Shown piece after piece: positions 36,431 to 46,673 of a DNA stretch of 64,000 bases (the stretch's first letter is position 1; each line of letters opens with the position of its first letter). This DNA comes from Smittium mucronatum. Lineage: Eukaryota > Kickxellomycota > Harpellomycetes > Harpellales > Legeriomycetaceae. The notes under the pieces are model-generated. The model did no database searches, was not told the DNA's origin, and saw only the letters and a program-made list of their open reading frames with translations. Both the position numbers and the translations under genes were made by a program. The DNA lies in contig LSSL01001024.1 of the NCBI GenBank assembly GCA_001953115.1, positions 1-64,000 of the forward strand, read 5' to 3'.

Positions 36431-37160
36431 GATGAGCCTGAAGTTCCCAAAGAACAAGATCAGAGACCCCCGCATAGAGGCCAATGAACTATTGAAGAAA
36501 TTCCAGAAGACATCGAGAAATATGGCGAGCTTTATTTTCAAAGCACAATCGATGTAAGTAGCTCTCCTTACTGAAATTCTTATGCTGATAAGACCGCTAG
36601 AATTTGAGAAAAATTTAATGAAGATTTCAAAGTCGTAGAAAGCTTCAGTAACTTTGAGCAAATCTGCTTTATAGAGCCTGGAATTCCGTAACAGAAAATT
36701 GAGAAATGGAACAGGAAATAATTTCTTCTGAAGATACCAGAAATGGAATTCTTTAAAGATGACAGTGGTACGGCATGGAAAATCGTAGTGTTATTTAAAT
36801 TATGCTTCTGTCTGTTGCCTCAATGGTTGGTATTAGCATAAATCAATTTCAAAATCTTTTTAACAATATAATAAGCTCTCCAGATCCCCAATTTTGTTTT
36901 TATCTCCTTTTTAGTCTATTCAAACAATAATAAAACTCTGAAATACGTTAGGTGATTTGGCTGAATTACTTCTCCAAAATTTCTATAAGCTTAAGCTGAG
37001 ATTTTTTTTAGCTGCCTGAGGACCAAAAATCGTCCTCAGATGACATATGTGCATCGGTGCCTCCGAGGCTTCAAGCAGACTAGCGGCCCAGACAGAATTT
37101 TCTCTCTCCAAAAAATCTTTTTGGAGGTCGGAGGCATTATTTGGAAATCACATCATCGAT
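36431..37160 (+). pseudogene. DIRS RNase H region remnant
   Basis: From about 36920 a translation gives NNNKTLKYVR and then, across a stop, LRTKNRPQMTYVHRCLRGFK with TSGPDRIFSL. These resemble the DN.T...YV..FGG and K.RL.MTYVPG..N.ADRPSR segments of the DIRS RNase H. The frames 37040-37294 and 37047-37328 overlap here because a frameshift lies near 37085. The first part of the domain (36680-36920) is not readable. Confidence 0.6.
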
Positions 37161-37600
37161 ATAATCATTTCAAAAGCAAATTGCAAAGTAAAAAACTGCT
37201 ACAGCTGGTTCAAAGACGTAAACTCAAAGGGAATGTATGCCCTCAGACATTCATGGAAACAATGTATCAACCCTTATTGTTGGCATACGTCTAATTTAAT
37301 CATAGAGGTCATTCAAAAGGTCAGGTGAGAACGAATCACACTTAATTTAGCTACTCCTATGTGGAAGTAAGCACTATCATTTCCAGAACTCATAAAACTA
37401 ACTCTGGTAGAGTCTATATCGATACAGGCAATAGAGCTTGTTCCAGAACACAGAAGTGGAAAATCTACACTTACTGGGGAAAAAATGGTATCTATCAGCT
37501 ACAGAGTATTACCGGAGCTTCCTCGAAAATCAAGGCTACAATAAGGAAGCTAAATAAATCTTCCTTCCGAAAGAACGATTTTTGAAACGCCGAACAAGAA
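37131..37600 (+). pseudogene. DIRS conserved middle region (post-RNase H)
   Basis: Translation shows LFGNHIIDIIISK, then YSWFKDVNSKGMYALRHSWK and INPYCWH, followed by LNLATPMWKSALSFPELIKL at about 37340-37400. The order 'IDLFAT...YFSW..D....G.DAL...W......NPP' and 'TPMWKSA.WFP.L' is the conserved stretch between RNase H and recombinase in DIRS and related elements. Then ISGASSKIKATIRKLNKSS begins the recombinase part. Frameshifts lie near 37330 and 37400. Confidence 0.75.
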
Positions 37601-38450
37601 ATAGCTCAATCTAACTGAAGTTTATAGATTGGTTAGAGGATAAGAAAAATTTAAGTAACTATTCAACAACAGATTTGATAAATAATTTAAAGGAATTATT
37701 TATATAAAGAAATTTAAAAATCAATACACTCAAGTTGTAAAAATTTGAAACTGTTTAAAAATTTGCTACAGACAACGTAAAAATGAATTCCGATCAATGG
37801 AATTTATTTATCAAGAACGTAGAATAAATGAATACTGAGATTTAAAATTCATTGGAAATTGACATCAAACCCAGTCTATTTCGTTTTTTGTCAGACGAAC
37901 CATCAGAAACACTTAAGATAAAAGATATTACACGAAATATTTGTTGTTTATTAGCGACATGTGGTCTATTACTTCTCCAGTGACATGCATAGGATCAAAT
38001 GTATCAGAAATGTCTTTTTAAATTACGAGATAGGATTTATAATCGTGGCATCTATAGAAAAACGTGGAGACAGGTCCATAATAATACAGTGTACACTAAA
38101 GGCACATAATAAAAAATTATTATTTCCGATATATGCTTATAAAATATACAAGGAAAAAGTAGCTTACGTACCTTGTACAAGATCTCATTTTAATGAAAAC
38201 ACAATCTTTGTTAACCATTGTCTATATATGTTGATGATAATTCTAAACCCCTCTCTGTGTATAGAGTTTCCAGAAAAATTAAATAAATTACAGGCATATT
38301 TATAAATAAAGGAAATAAGGTACCTAAACCAGAACTATCAGCCCAAACTTTGTGGCAAATTCCGGAGTATCAGATGATGCTATTATCTTCCAAGAATATT
38401 GATCCGGCTTTAAAATATTTGATAAATATTACAGACTAGACAGAAATCTC
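37600..38450 (+). pseudogene. DIRS tyrosine recombinase remnant
   Basis: The N-terminal SAM-like part contains FIDWLED-type residues at about 37618-37650, and DIKPSLFRFLSDEPSETLKI lies near 37860-37920. The catalytic region is in 37961-38305 (VASIEKRGDR, LLFPIYAYKIYKEKVA). In another frame, about 38230-38285, it reads YVDDNSKPLSVYRVSRKI. It ends with QMMLLSSKNIDPALKYLIN near 38390-38425. This matches the LCPV.A...Y.........L........SV..VS.. pattern of DIRS recombinases. The enzyme would resolve a circular cDNA into the genome, replacing an integrase. Confidence 0.75.
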
Positions 38451-38489
38451 GGAGAAAACTTTATGAATTCCATAATTTGAAGCAACTTA

Positions 38490-38584
38490 TATATATCTCC
38501 TATATGAGATATAATGTAAATATTAATCGGGCTCAGAGAGCTATTATTTATTAATATTATACGATTATAGGAGAGATATATAAG
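38490..38584. repeat. DIRS internal complementary region
   Basis: 38490-38516 is complementary to the left end (34433-34459) and 38556-38584 to the right end (38725-38753). Such a region joins copies of both termini and templates circle closure in DIRS elements. Confidence 0.6.
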
Positions 38585-38724
38585 TACCACCCAGTCAGTG
38601 ACTATTTTATCTATGTGAAAAGATAATAATCATATAATCATATGTATTTTACAAAATATAAATGGATTTATTTAGTTTTTAGAGCTTATAATTTCGGTTA
38701 TATTATCAAATAATTAAGTTAAAA

Positions 38725-38753
38725 CTTATATATATCTCCTATAATCGTATAAT
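38725..38753. repeat. DIRS right terminal repeat
   Basis: Reverse complement of 38556-38584 with one mismatch. Its first 20 bases also match 38486-38505 directly. Confidence 0.6.
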
Positions 38754-38840
38754 ACTGAATCATATTTGCTTTCCCAGCTTGATTAATATTCATATAATAC
38801 GAAATAAATAGACATAAGGCGTTAATAGTTTCAATTTATA

Positions 38841-39269
38841 TTAAACCCTTCAGGACTGTTAATACAATAAATATCATTTATTTTCCATTTCAATGTTGAT
38901 ATTGGGATAATGATATATTTATATTATTGGATAAATCAAAATATTGGACCGATTAAAATGGTTGATTTATACAAATAGTATTGGTGCTTATATTTGGGCC
39001 TGAAAAGAGATAACCTTTTCAGAGCCTAAAATATACCAAGCTCCTATTTGTGAAATTTCAATAGCTTTTATTCTGATATGAATATAATAGATTTTTTAAT
39101 TTTTTGTCCCTATGAGTGTCGAACACTCTTATTGTAAAATATTGATAAATAAATATATCAATTTCAACGGTTAACCGACAGCTTGTTGATTTTTAAATAG
39201 GAATCTAGGTAACATAAATATTGATGCTGAAAATGGCACAAAATCTCCCACCGGTGACGAAAGATTTAA
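38841..39269. mobile_element. TTAA-flanked foldback MITE
   Basis: Bounded by TTAA at 38841-38844 and 39266-39269. The left terminus reads ACCCTTCAGGACTG; the right, reversed, reads ATCTTTCGTCACCGG. The centre is a long palindrome: GATTTATACAAATAGTATTG and GGGCCTGAAAAG on the left pair with CTTTTCAGAGCC and CTCCTATTTGTGAAATTTC on the right. It is the same family as 32433-32662 and 34049-34240. Confidence 0.6.
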
Positions 39270-39451
39270 GTTAGAATTTGATTTTTTTTACTTCCAATAT
39301 TGTACAATAATGATGCTCCTATTTTGCACCTTGAAACCTTAAAGGGGAGGTTTTACAAAAATCACCTCAAAGGTGAATTTTTTAACCGCCAAAAATTCCA
39401 ATAAACCACACTATCAAAATACACAAAGCAAATATAATTGTATTTTTAAAG

Positions 39452-39633
39452 TTAATTTGAATTTTTCGTCACCATGGTTCATTTCCTACCATTTTTCATG
39501 GAAATCATTTATGTTTCTTGATTTTCATTCAAAAAATTAAAATTAAACTAGCTAAATCTTTGCGAATTGTGAATATTCTTATTACAATTTATATAATTGG
39601 AGCGCTTATCACACATGGGGGCGGAAGGGTTAA
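39452..39633. mobile_element. Possible third TTAA/CCCTT MITE copy
   Basis: TTAA at 39452-39455 is followed by a TTTTTCGTCACCATGG block. The other end reads GGGGGCGGAAGGG then TTAA at 39630-39633. The two ends pair loosely (CCATGG against CCATGT). The pairing is weak, so this is tentative. Confidence 0.4.
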
Positions 39634-39895
39634 AGTTCGATTAAATTTTCAAAATATACTAATATTTTTAATAACATCATATTTTAATGAAAAACATAAT
39701 GATTTGTTGAAAATAATACTAAATGTAAAATTTTTATACTTTTTGATAATAAAAAGGGCGTAATTTGGCACTAAAGTTCAACCAAATACATACTAATTGT
39801 TTTTTTGCGTTTTATTTTTTTAATAAAAAATATTTTTCCTTAAAGAACCAATAAAATTTAGATATTTTTTTTATCAAAACGAAGAAATCCAATTA

Positions 39896-39931
<36 letters not shown>
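39896..39931. repeat. (TTA)n microsatellite
   Basis: About twelve TTA units in a row. Confidence 0.9.
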
Positions 39932-39934
<3 letters not shown>

Positions 39935-40869
39935 ATAAAAAGTTTAAAATCTGATAGCTTAAAAAAATAATACCTGGAATATTCTCTGAAGATATAAAAT
40001 TTTATGGAATAAAAAAGCATTTCTCTTTTTAAAATATTTTCAAGATACATAGTATTATATTTGTATAATTTAAAGCTTCCATAAAGATAAAAATGGCGAC
40101 CAGTATATCAAAAAACAGCTGGGAAGAAGTTGAATTTAGTTATTTTCAAATATATGAACAAAATATGAAAATAAAGCAGCCGAGATTCTTTAAAAAATAT
40201 AAAAAGGTGATTTATTACTGTCAAAATCTTAAAACTAACTATTGGCGTGGGAAATGAGAGTTTATATTTATTATGAATGTCAAAAATCATATTTCTGTTC
40301 TAAGAAACAGATCGAAATTTTAGATAAAATATGTAATAAAAAAATTTAATAAAGTATACCGAGGATGGTTTAGATCTGTACAGGATTTAAAAAAAATTCT
40401 AATAATTTTATGGTTGTGATGAAACGAGTATACTCCATAAGAGGTAATGATAATCAAAGACACAGAAGCAAAAAAATCATCACAGCTCAATTTTTTTATG
40501 AAAAATTTAACTAGATGGTTAAATAAAGAGATATAAATGGAGCTTATTTTTTGAGCTATTAATCCAACCATGATAATATAAAAGCGATTAAAAATTCAAA
40601 AAAGAATCTGTCTCATCTTTTAATGACATCAAATTTGCACTTAGACTTTAAATTTAAATTAATAAAAGGTGGGTATCCAGTAATTGTGGCAGGAGTTAAA
40701 GAAATAAATAAGACATTTATACCTGTCGCAATAGTCATATTAAGTCCAGATGATACTAATGATTATATTTGGATATTGAAAATTTTGGAATACGAGGCAC
40801 GAAGTATGGGATTTATTTTCGAGATAGATACTTTAGTGGTAGAATCGGCTCCAAAAATATCTAAATCTA

Positions 40870-41030
40870 CACCTTTTCAGGACAAAATTCGAAAAAAGTA
40901 AAATTGATTTAAAAAAATGAAAAACTATTGGTTTTTAGTAAAATTAATTTCGTAAAAAAGTAAGAATGAATTGGATAAAATTCCAATTAATTAGAAAAAA
41001 AATAATACAATTTTGGAAGGTGAAACTGAG
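40870..41030. repeat. Left terminal inverted repeat of the mariner-type element
   Basis: Pairs with 42610-42775 over its length with moderate divergence. It includes GTAAGAATGAATTGGATAAA and GGTGAAACTGA, both found in reverse complement on the right. Confidence 0.85.
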
Positions 41031-41168
41031 AAATGTAAAATTATTAAACCAGGCACCGAACCACATATAAAATAGCTCTATCACGTGTAAAAAAAAACTG
41101 CGTGTTTTCGATAAAAATTCGTGACATTTCTCGAAATAATACTGCATATTAGTCATTAATTTCCTTCT

Positions 41169-42145
41169 CTATGATTCTGATGTCCCACTCGACTTGTGTA
41201 AATTCTCTATTAGAATCTCTATTATTAATTTTCTGACATTATCAAACATTCTTTTCTTAATAATATATTTGATTACAATCCATGAATTTTCTATTGGACT
41301 TAACATAGGAGAATAAGGGCTTAGATAAAATGACACCACCCCTTCATAAATGGAAATTGAATCCAGAATAACATTTTGACAGGTCATGTTATCAGAAATA
41401 ATAACGATATTTGACGAATATAAACCAATTATAATTACCTTATTTATCATTACCTTAATCCATTCGTCACAATAAACTGATCTATAGCTATTTCTTTTTG
41501 TTTTAAAATGCAAATACCAAGGGTTGAAATCCCATATATCATGTGTAAATTTGGCCCTTTAATTTTTGGGAGCTTTGCCACAGCCCTCTGACCTTTTTCC
41601 GATATTACTCTATATCTCTTCAAAAATAAATTTAAATCACTTTTATCGATAAAGATGAAGAGCCTTGCTAAACTGGAATATTGTAGAAAAAAATTTACAT
41701 GATTTTTACCCCTGACTTTATTTTCAAAAGAGTAAATTTGGGATGGCTCCATATGCGTTCCTTTAATCGTAAATTTTTTAAAAAACAGATTTTTGCTGGT
41801 TGTCCGCTTCGAGACTATCAAATCAAATTCCATGTTTAATTTTTTTTAATCCTTTAAGCGTGTAATGCAGATTTCCATCAATTTTTTTTTCTGAAAATTC
41901 CGAATGACTTTCAAGTATTTTTGCGACCCCTAACCTATTTGTACCCATATTTTTTGGCTGACAGATCCATATTTTATCCAACCATATGCAGTTCAATCTG
42001 GTATTTTATGGGCAATTAATAAACTGATGCATTCAAACTCACTTTCAGACTATTTTACAATAGAATCTCTAACATAATAGGGATATTTTTTGTAACAAAC
42101 CCTTACTGTTTCATTTACAGAATTATCAATTTCAGTTAAATACAT
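41169..42145 (-). pseudogene. Tc1/mariner-type (IS630 superfamily) DDE transposase remnant
   Basis: Likely start at ATG 42143-42145 (MYLTEIDNSVNETVRVCYKK), which looks like the N-terminal helix-turn-helix region. The catalytic part is split between 41450-41833 and 41169-41513, which overlap in different frames because of a frameshift near 41480. The first has LFIFIDKSDLNLFLKR (first Asp, consensus FIDES..N) and SEKGQRAVAKLP. The second has IIISDN-type VIISDNMTCQN (second Asp) and YLSPYSPMLSPIENSW (Glu; consensus LPPYSP.LNPIE..W). I count 33 residues between the second Asp and the Glu, so DD33E by this reading; a nearby indel could have altered it. In-frame stops occur in the N-terminal half. 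Confidence 0.8.
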
Positions 42146-42609
42146 ATTTTACTTGGTATAAATAGCCCAAAAAATGATTTTGAATGGTTCTAAACAAAGG
42201 GGAAATTTTGAGGGCTAGATTATATTTTTTTAGTAGTATTTGGAGGTTAAAATCTTAAGAAAAAAAAACAGATTTATCCTTTGAATACGCAGATTATTAA
42301 CCGAAAAAAAAATTAAGACGAAAATTGTGACACAATTAATAAATATCAAAGATTAAAATGTAATTTTTTTAAACTTTAGTAAAAAACAATTGAAAATATT
42401 ACATAAACATAAAATTGATAAATATCTTCATGTGACGTAATTTAAATTTTATCAATTTCAAAATAATTTAAAGCGTATCACTGAAAAAAATTCTGAGATG
42501 TTTTAAAAAAATAAAAGCAACCATATATGGAAATCATTATCAATTTTTATTAAATACCAAAAAAAGGATAGTATGTTATAGTTAAACTAAATGAGTAGCT
42601 TTTGGTACT

Positions 42610-42775
42610 TCAGTTTCACCCTTTGAAATTGGAATTCTTTTTTATTTTTTTAATTTATTGGAGTTTTATCCAATTCATTCTTACTTTTTGCAAAATAAAT
42701 TTTACTAAAAACCGATATTATTTCACTTTTTTTGCAATCAATTTTAATTTTTTCGAATTTGGTCCTGAAAAGGCA
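42610..42775. repeat. Right terminal inverted repeat of the mariner-type element
   Basis: Reverse complement of 40870-41030. It contains TTTATCCAATTCATTCTTAC and ends GGTCCTGAAAAGGCA just before the TA duplication. Confidence 0.85.
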
Positions 42776-43440
42776 TATTTATAAAATATCTAATAGTATC
42801 AAAAGAACTAACTTATGGTTCCATGTCTCTAAAAGAAATAGAGATTTTATTGGAAATAAATTTCGAAAATTCGACGATCATGTTTACAAAGATATCCTCA
42901 AAATAAAACGTTCTCCACCAAAGAGGTTTTTGAAATTTTGAAAATTTTTTTTATTGAAATTGGTAGATAAGTTCGCAATTTTTTTTTGAGAACAATTAAA
43001 ATTGGTATAAAGGTTACTCCATTTTTAGTCCATCAAATAAAAATTCCCTCGATAGGCTCAATAATATCATAAAATAAAAAATTATAAGACAAATTGAAGT
43101 GTATAAATTAAAATTTATTGATTTATCCAAAGAAATAAATGAAGACTAGGAAATTTTTTACTCCTTATATTTTGATAAAGTTGTATATAACGAAATTTCA
43201 TTCGTGGGAAAGAATAGGTTACATTTTAAAAATGTAAAATATTATTCTAATACGAGTGTATTCATAATTTCAGAAAAAATATTAGAAAATTTTGAACTTA
43301 AATATTATCAGTTACCGCAAATTCATTATAATTCAAAAAATTTGATGCTTTGGTCAGTTTTTACGAAAAATACCTTTATTTATGCAAGTAATAGTATTTT
43401 GACATGGAAAAAAAGCGTATAGCTCTTAAGATTTTTATTT

Positions 43441-44429
43441 TTATTTTTAAAAAGTATCTTAATACAAGTACACAGTACTAACATGTATAGATGGTGGACT
43501 ATACGATATCATATGAGATAAAAACATCTCATTTAATAATTATTGTAAATTTATTTATTAATGTTATAACCAAAAAAAAAACCGGTCGTGAGAATATAAT
43601 GAAAATCGATCATATTTTAACCCAAATGATAAAATAATATATAGAAACAATAAAAATTAATAAAATCGTTATGAAAATTTTAGGATTACCTCAAAAAGTG
43701 AGTTTTTTCTGGGCCTGTATCAAAATAGAAATAAAACAGAATGGACGATTAAAAAAATGCGGAAGATAGTGGAGTTGACTAGCGTTACTCAAATATATAT
43801 TTTTACGTAAGTTACCGCAAAAAAAAATCGCTATAAAAACAATCTATTATTTTAAATTTCAGAATTTCGCAATAGTGATGAAGATATAAGCGAAGAAATC
43901 TCTGCATATGCTATTGGACATGTAATGAAATGTTTCAAGTTAAAATATTTATATATACTTAAATAATTTTATCGGTTTTAGGTTATTATAAATTTATTTT
44001 TAGGATTACTGAATTCCAAAAAAATAAAATAGCCTATGTTATTGGGTATTTTTCTTAGTGAAACCGGATAGAGTATACTGTGTGAATTTAATTGGATTAA
44101 TAAGATGGCAAAAAATAGTTAGAATATCACGAAGCTAAAAAAAAAAGTAATAAACGCTACCCCAAGTTTTACTTCATCACATGAAAAGTTATCTCATAAT
44201 AATAAATAGTGAATTTTTCGATTCACATTATAAGAGACAAATCTGAAATTCTAAAGTCCTGGGACTGTTTTTTTTTTCAGGGATGAAATAAAAAATTATT
44301 TGATTTTTTTTTCAGTATTCATTCAGTCCATCGAATTTCGAAAATAAAGGGATTTAAAATTAGTAAAATAGCTTGAATTACCAGAGATTAACTCTATAAT
44401 ATTTGGTTTGAAGCTCAATTATTTTTTAT
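43441..44429 (+). other. Degraded sequence, probable 5' part of the second MULE
   Basis: Plus-strand fragments such as EDISEEISAYAIGHVMKCF (about 43880-43935) and AKNS...KLKKKVINATPS (about 44105-44165) are not chance-like. They sit upstream of the recognisable MULE end, but I could not place them on a family alignment. Confidence 0.3.
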
Positions 44430-44975
44430 CCCATGAAAATTGGTATGGGGGAATTCATAATTTTTTTCCAAATACAAAAAATTAATTACAGCGGTTTGAT
44501 CTAACAATAAAAAATATGATTTTGGACTGGAATAAAAGAGAATCGGTTAATCTATCTACATTATTTATTCAAATTATAGAAAATAATTAAAATCCACACT
44601 ATTCATTTTTTTTAAAAAAAAAAGAGTATAAAAAAACATTCTAATATTCATATTATCTTTGGAATAACCTAATTAAATCCGAAGAATTTAACTTAATACT
44701 TTATTTATTACACCTCCTTCCCCATTAAACAAAATGTATCTAATATTTAAGAAATTTTTGAATTTGAAAGTTTTAAACACACGAGGAAGATTATGGTTTC
44801 AGTGAAAATATTAGCAGATAAAATTAATATACTTAGGAATATATACATAATCTACCCATTTAAAATTTTCGATAAATATATAAAATGCTCTCATGTGTAT
44901 CATGTTTTTAAGAAAATGGTAAGGACGGAGCTTCATGGTGTTCAGATATTAAACGCAAAAATAAGTGGAAGATAA
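44430..44975 (+). pseudogene. Second MULE transposase C-terminal remnant
   Basis: At about 44435-44540 the plus strand reads NWYGGIHNFFPNTKN, a stop, then LQRFDLTIKNMILDWNKRES, matching the MULE block W..G......TNN.LE..N..IK. The catalytic Glu position is Gln. The final open frame, 44793-44975, contains PFKIFDKYIKCSHV, which resembles the second half of a SWIM zinc finger (C.C..F.....C.H) with its first cysteines lost. It ends shortly afterwards. A distinct copy from the split MULE, in the same orientation. Confidence 0.6.
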
Positions 44976-46144
44976 AAAAAAAGGAAATATATTCGAGCCT
45001 CGTAATTTAAGAATACTGAACTAACTAAAAATACTATATTTAAATAATTTTAAATCAAATTCCTTATATTTTTTGCTTAAAAGTCTGTTGATTCTAATAA
45101 ATAAAAATTTTAAATATAAAAGCGCTTTAATTTACTAATTTTTATTTAATCAAAATAAAAACTTGTACCCCTTTTTAAAATATGTATAATACTTATAAAT
45201 ATATGTAAAAATCATTATATTATATCGACACGGCTATATAAACCGATGATAAAATCTTGCTATTTATTCATTACTACATCAAAATCACCGAATTCCAACA
45301 AATAAATCATCAAAATAAAAAAATCGCCGTTTTCGAGTCATTATTTCGTCATTTTATGACTAACTGACTATCTCAATAATTTTCTATCATATCAAACCGT
45401 ATAATTATGTTTTATGTAAATTTCAACCACTAAAATTGCCAATTTAATATGGTTTTATAAAGTCGTAATTAAATTTTTTATACGAATTAATACTGAAGAT
45501 TTTTATTTATATGCCTTTTCTTTAATTTTCTAGTAAAAATTGATTTATTCTTTTTACGTTTATCGACTGCTTTTTTCTTGTATTTTATAATATATTTTAT
45601 TTATATTTTATAAGTATAATGCTGGTCAATATACTGAATTTTTTACTTTTTACAGTTTATAAATAATATAATTATATTAAAAATGGATAAATTAAACGAA
45701 TTAAAAGATTATCATTTAATGTATAGGGTTAGTTTTGAATATTTTTAAAACAAAAATTACTTTATTTCGAGTTTATAATTGAATTCGGGGTGATTTTAGC
45801 GTAGTTTATTGTTCTTTTTATATTTATAAAATTCTTTATTTGCTAGTGAAAGTCACGATTTTTTTAATTGGGTTATTTAGTTAATAATAAACTATAAATT
45901 ATTTGGACGTTAAATTTAAATTTATTAATTTTTAATTAGCTAAATATAAAAATTAACCGATATTAACCAAAAGAAAAGCCTTGAATTTTTTATACAAGTT
46001 TTTTTTTAATTTTGACAATTTTTTTGGCAATTAATTTCGAAATTTTTTTTTGTATCACGGAATTTTGTTTTAAGATAACGTCATTAAAAACTATACTAAA
46101 AAAATATGAAAAAAAAAGACTTATAGAAAAGACTATTATCCTAA
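44976..46144. other. AT-rich spacer, nothing recognised
   Basis: No gene-like frame. Near 46010 a frame opens into the following island (46012-46248 plus) but has no recognisable motif. Confidence 0.6.
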
Positions 46145-46673
46145 CTACAATAAGCTCCTCTGCCGGACTACTGGCTGCGTACCTACGGGAAAGGGGTTCA
46201 ATCTACCAACCGAAAGACCCCTGCCCACCCTGGCATTGCTTCAAGTAGGCTGGATGACTGAGGTTACGCGCAGTCAAGAATTAAGCTCTTTTTCAATGAA
46301 CAATAGTTCATTGAAACTACTGAGCTCCTAGTCAGAGCCTAATTCTAAAAGGATTAATAAAATTAGGCTCCTACCCAAACGTGGGATTGATCGACATGGC
46401 TTTCCTAAAAATAGCTGATAAACGCTGATATCCGCCTGAATTTCGAATGCTGGACTCGTGAACTAGACTATGTCTCAGCTGTGCTAAACGATCGGCTCCT
46501 CTTGTTTCTATTTGGTCCTCCTCTGGAATTGCTGTCCTCCGAATCGCTGTGCATTGTCTCCACTTCTCCCAACCAAGAATAGTACAACACTGCATGACAT
46601 TTTAGTTTAGTGTACTTCGAAAAGTATACTATTAAGCCCCTAAACAGCCGCAAGGTATTTCACTCTTAGGGGC
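46145..46673. other. GC-richer, hairpin-rich island of unknown identity
   Basis: Composition changes abruptly at both edges. Inside are several hairpins: TTCAATGAAC/GTTCATTGAA (46292-46315, perfect 10 bp, 4-base loop), GAGCCTAATT/AATTAGGCTC (46335-46370, perfect 10 bp), AGTGTACTT/AAGTATACT (about 46609-46632, one mismatch) and GCCCCTAA/TTAGGGGC (46636-46673, perfect 8 bp). Two overlapping minus-strand frames, 46371-46595 and 46468-46653, contain DSEDSNSRGGPNRNKRSRSF and RRTAIPEEDQIETRGAD, which might be the start of a gag-like protein, but neither is recognised. It could be a structured RNA gene, an LTR with adjoining gag start, or a SINE-like insertion. Confidence 0.45.

Larger units (their letters stand above)
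34433..38753 (+). mobile_element. Decayed DIRS-type (tyrosine recombinase) retrotransposon
   Basis: A 4.3-kb plus-strand element with the DIRS order: gag-like region, RT, RNase H, a conserved middle block, and a tyrosine recombinase in place of an integrase. All coding parts carry stops and frameshifts. The left end (34433-34459) is the inverted complement of 38490-38516 (26 of 27 bases). A second inverted pair lies at 38556-38584 and 38725-38753 (28 of 29). This arrangement, an internal complementary region matching both ends, is specific to DIRS elements and separates it from Ty3. The coding motifs closely resemble sequences I recall from Smittium-like fungi. The family inserts without target-site duplication, and none is seen. 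Confidence 0.85.
40870..42775 (-). mobile_element. Tc1/mariner-type element with long TIRs, inserted in the MULE
   Basis: A 1906-bp element flanked by TA (40868-40869 and 42776-42777). Its termini are inverted repeats of about 160-166 bp, starting CACCTTTTCAGGACAAAATT on the left and, reversed, TGCCTTTTCAGGACCAAATT on the right. The transposase lies between them on the minus strand. Removing the element plus one TA joins the left and right MULE frames exactly. TIRs of this length are well beyond the roughly 30 bp of typical mariner but are known for some Tc1 relatives. Confidence 0.85.
40094..43440 (+). pseudogene. Mutator-like (MULE) transposase gene, split by mariner insertion
   Basis: The 5' piece may start at ATG 40094 (MATSISKNSWEEVEF) and includes YYCQNLKTNYWRGK, like the N-terminal zinc domain of MULE proteins. 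The core, 40623-40869, reads LHLDFKFKLIKGGYPVIVAG and then FIPVAIVILS, matching the 'DGTFK...GYPLLV.....N..F.PVA' start of the MULE DDE domain with its first Asp. The expected second Asp (V.DGA.AI) is Glu in VVESAPKI. After the inserted element the same frame continues at 42778 with LWFHVSK (MULE CWFHV.K). At about 43008-43070 follows WYKGYSIFSPSNKNSLDRLN, where the usual catalytic Glu is Asp. The end at 43422 (TWKKSV then a stop) is where the SWIM zinc finger should start. Stops and frameshifts exist besides the insertion. Confidence 0.75.

Noticed and set aside
40108..40571. Two minus-strand hydrophobic frames (40108-40290, 40320-40571)
   Set aside because: They lie opposite the plus-strand MULE N-terminal region and have no motif of their own.
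46190..46240. tRNA-like T-arm (GGGGTTCAATCTACC)
   Set aside because: No matching acceptor stem, anticodon arm or D-arm could be built around it.
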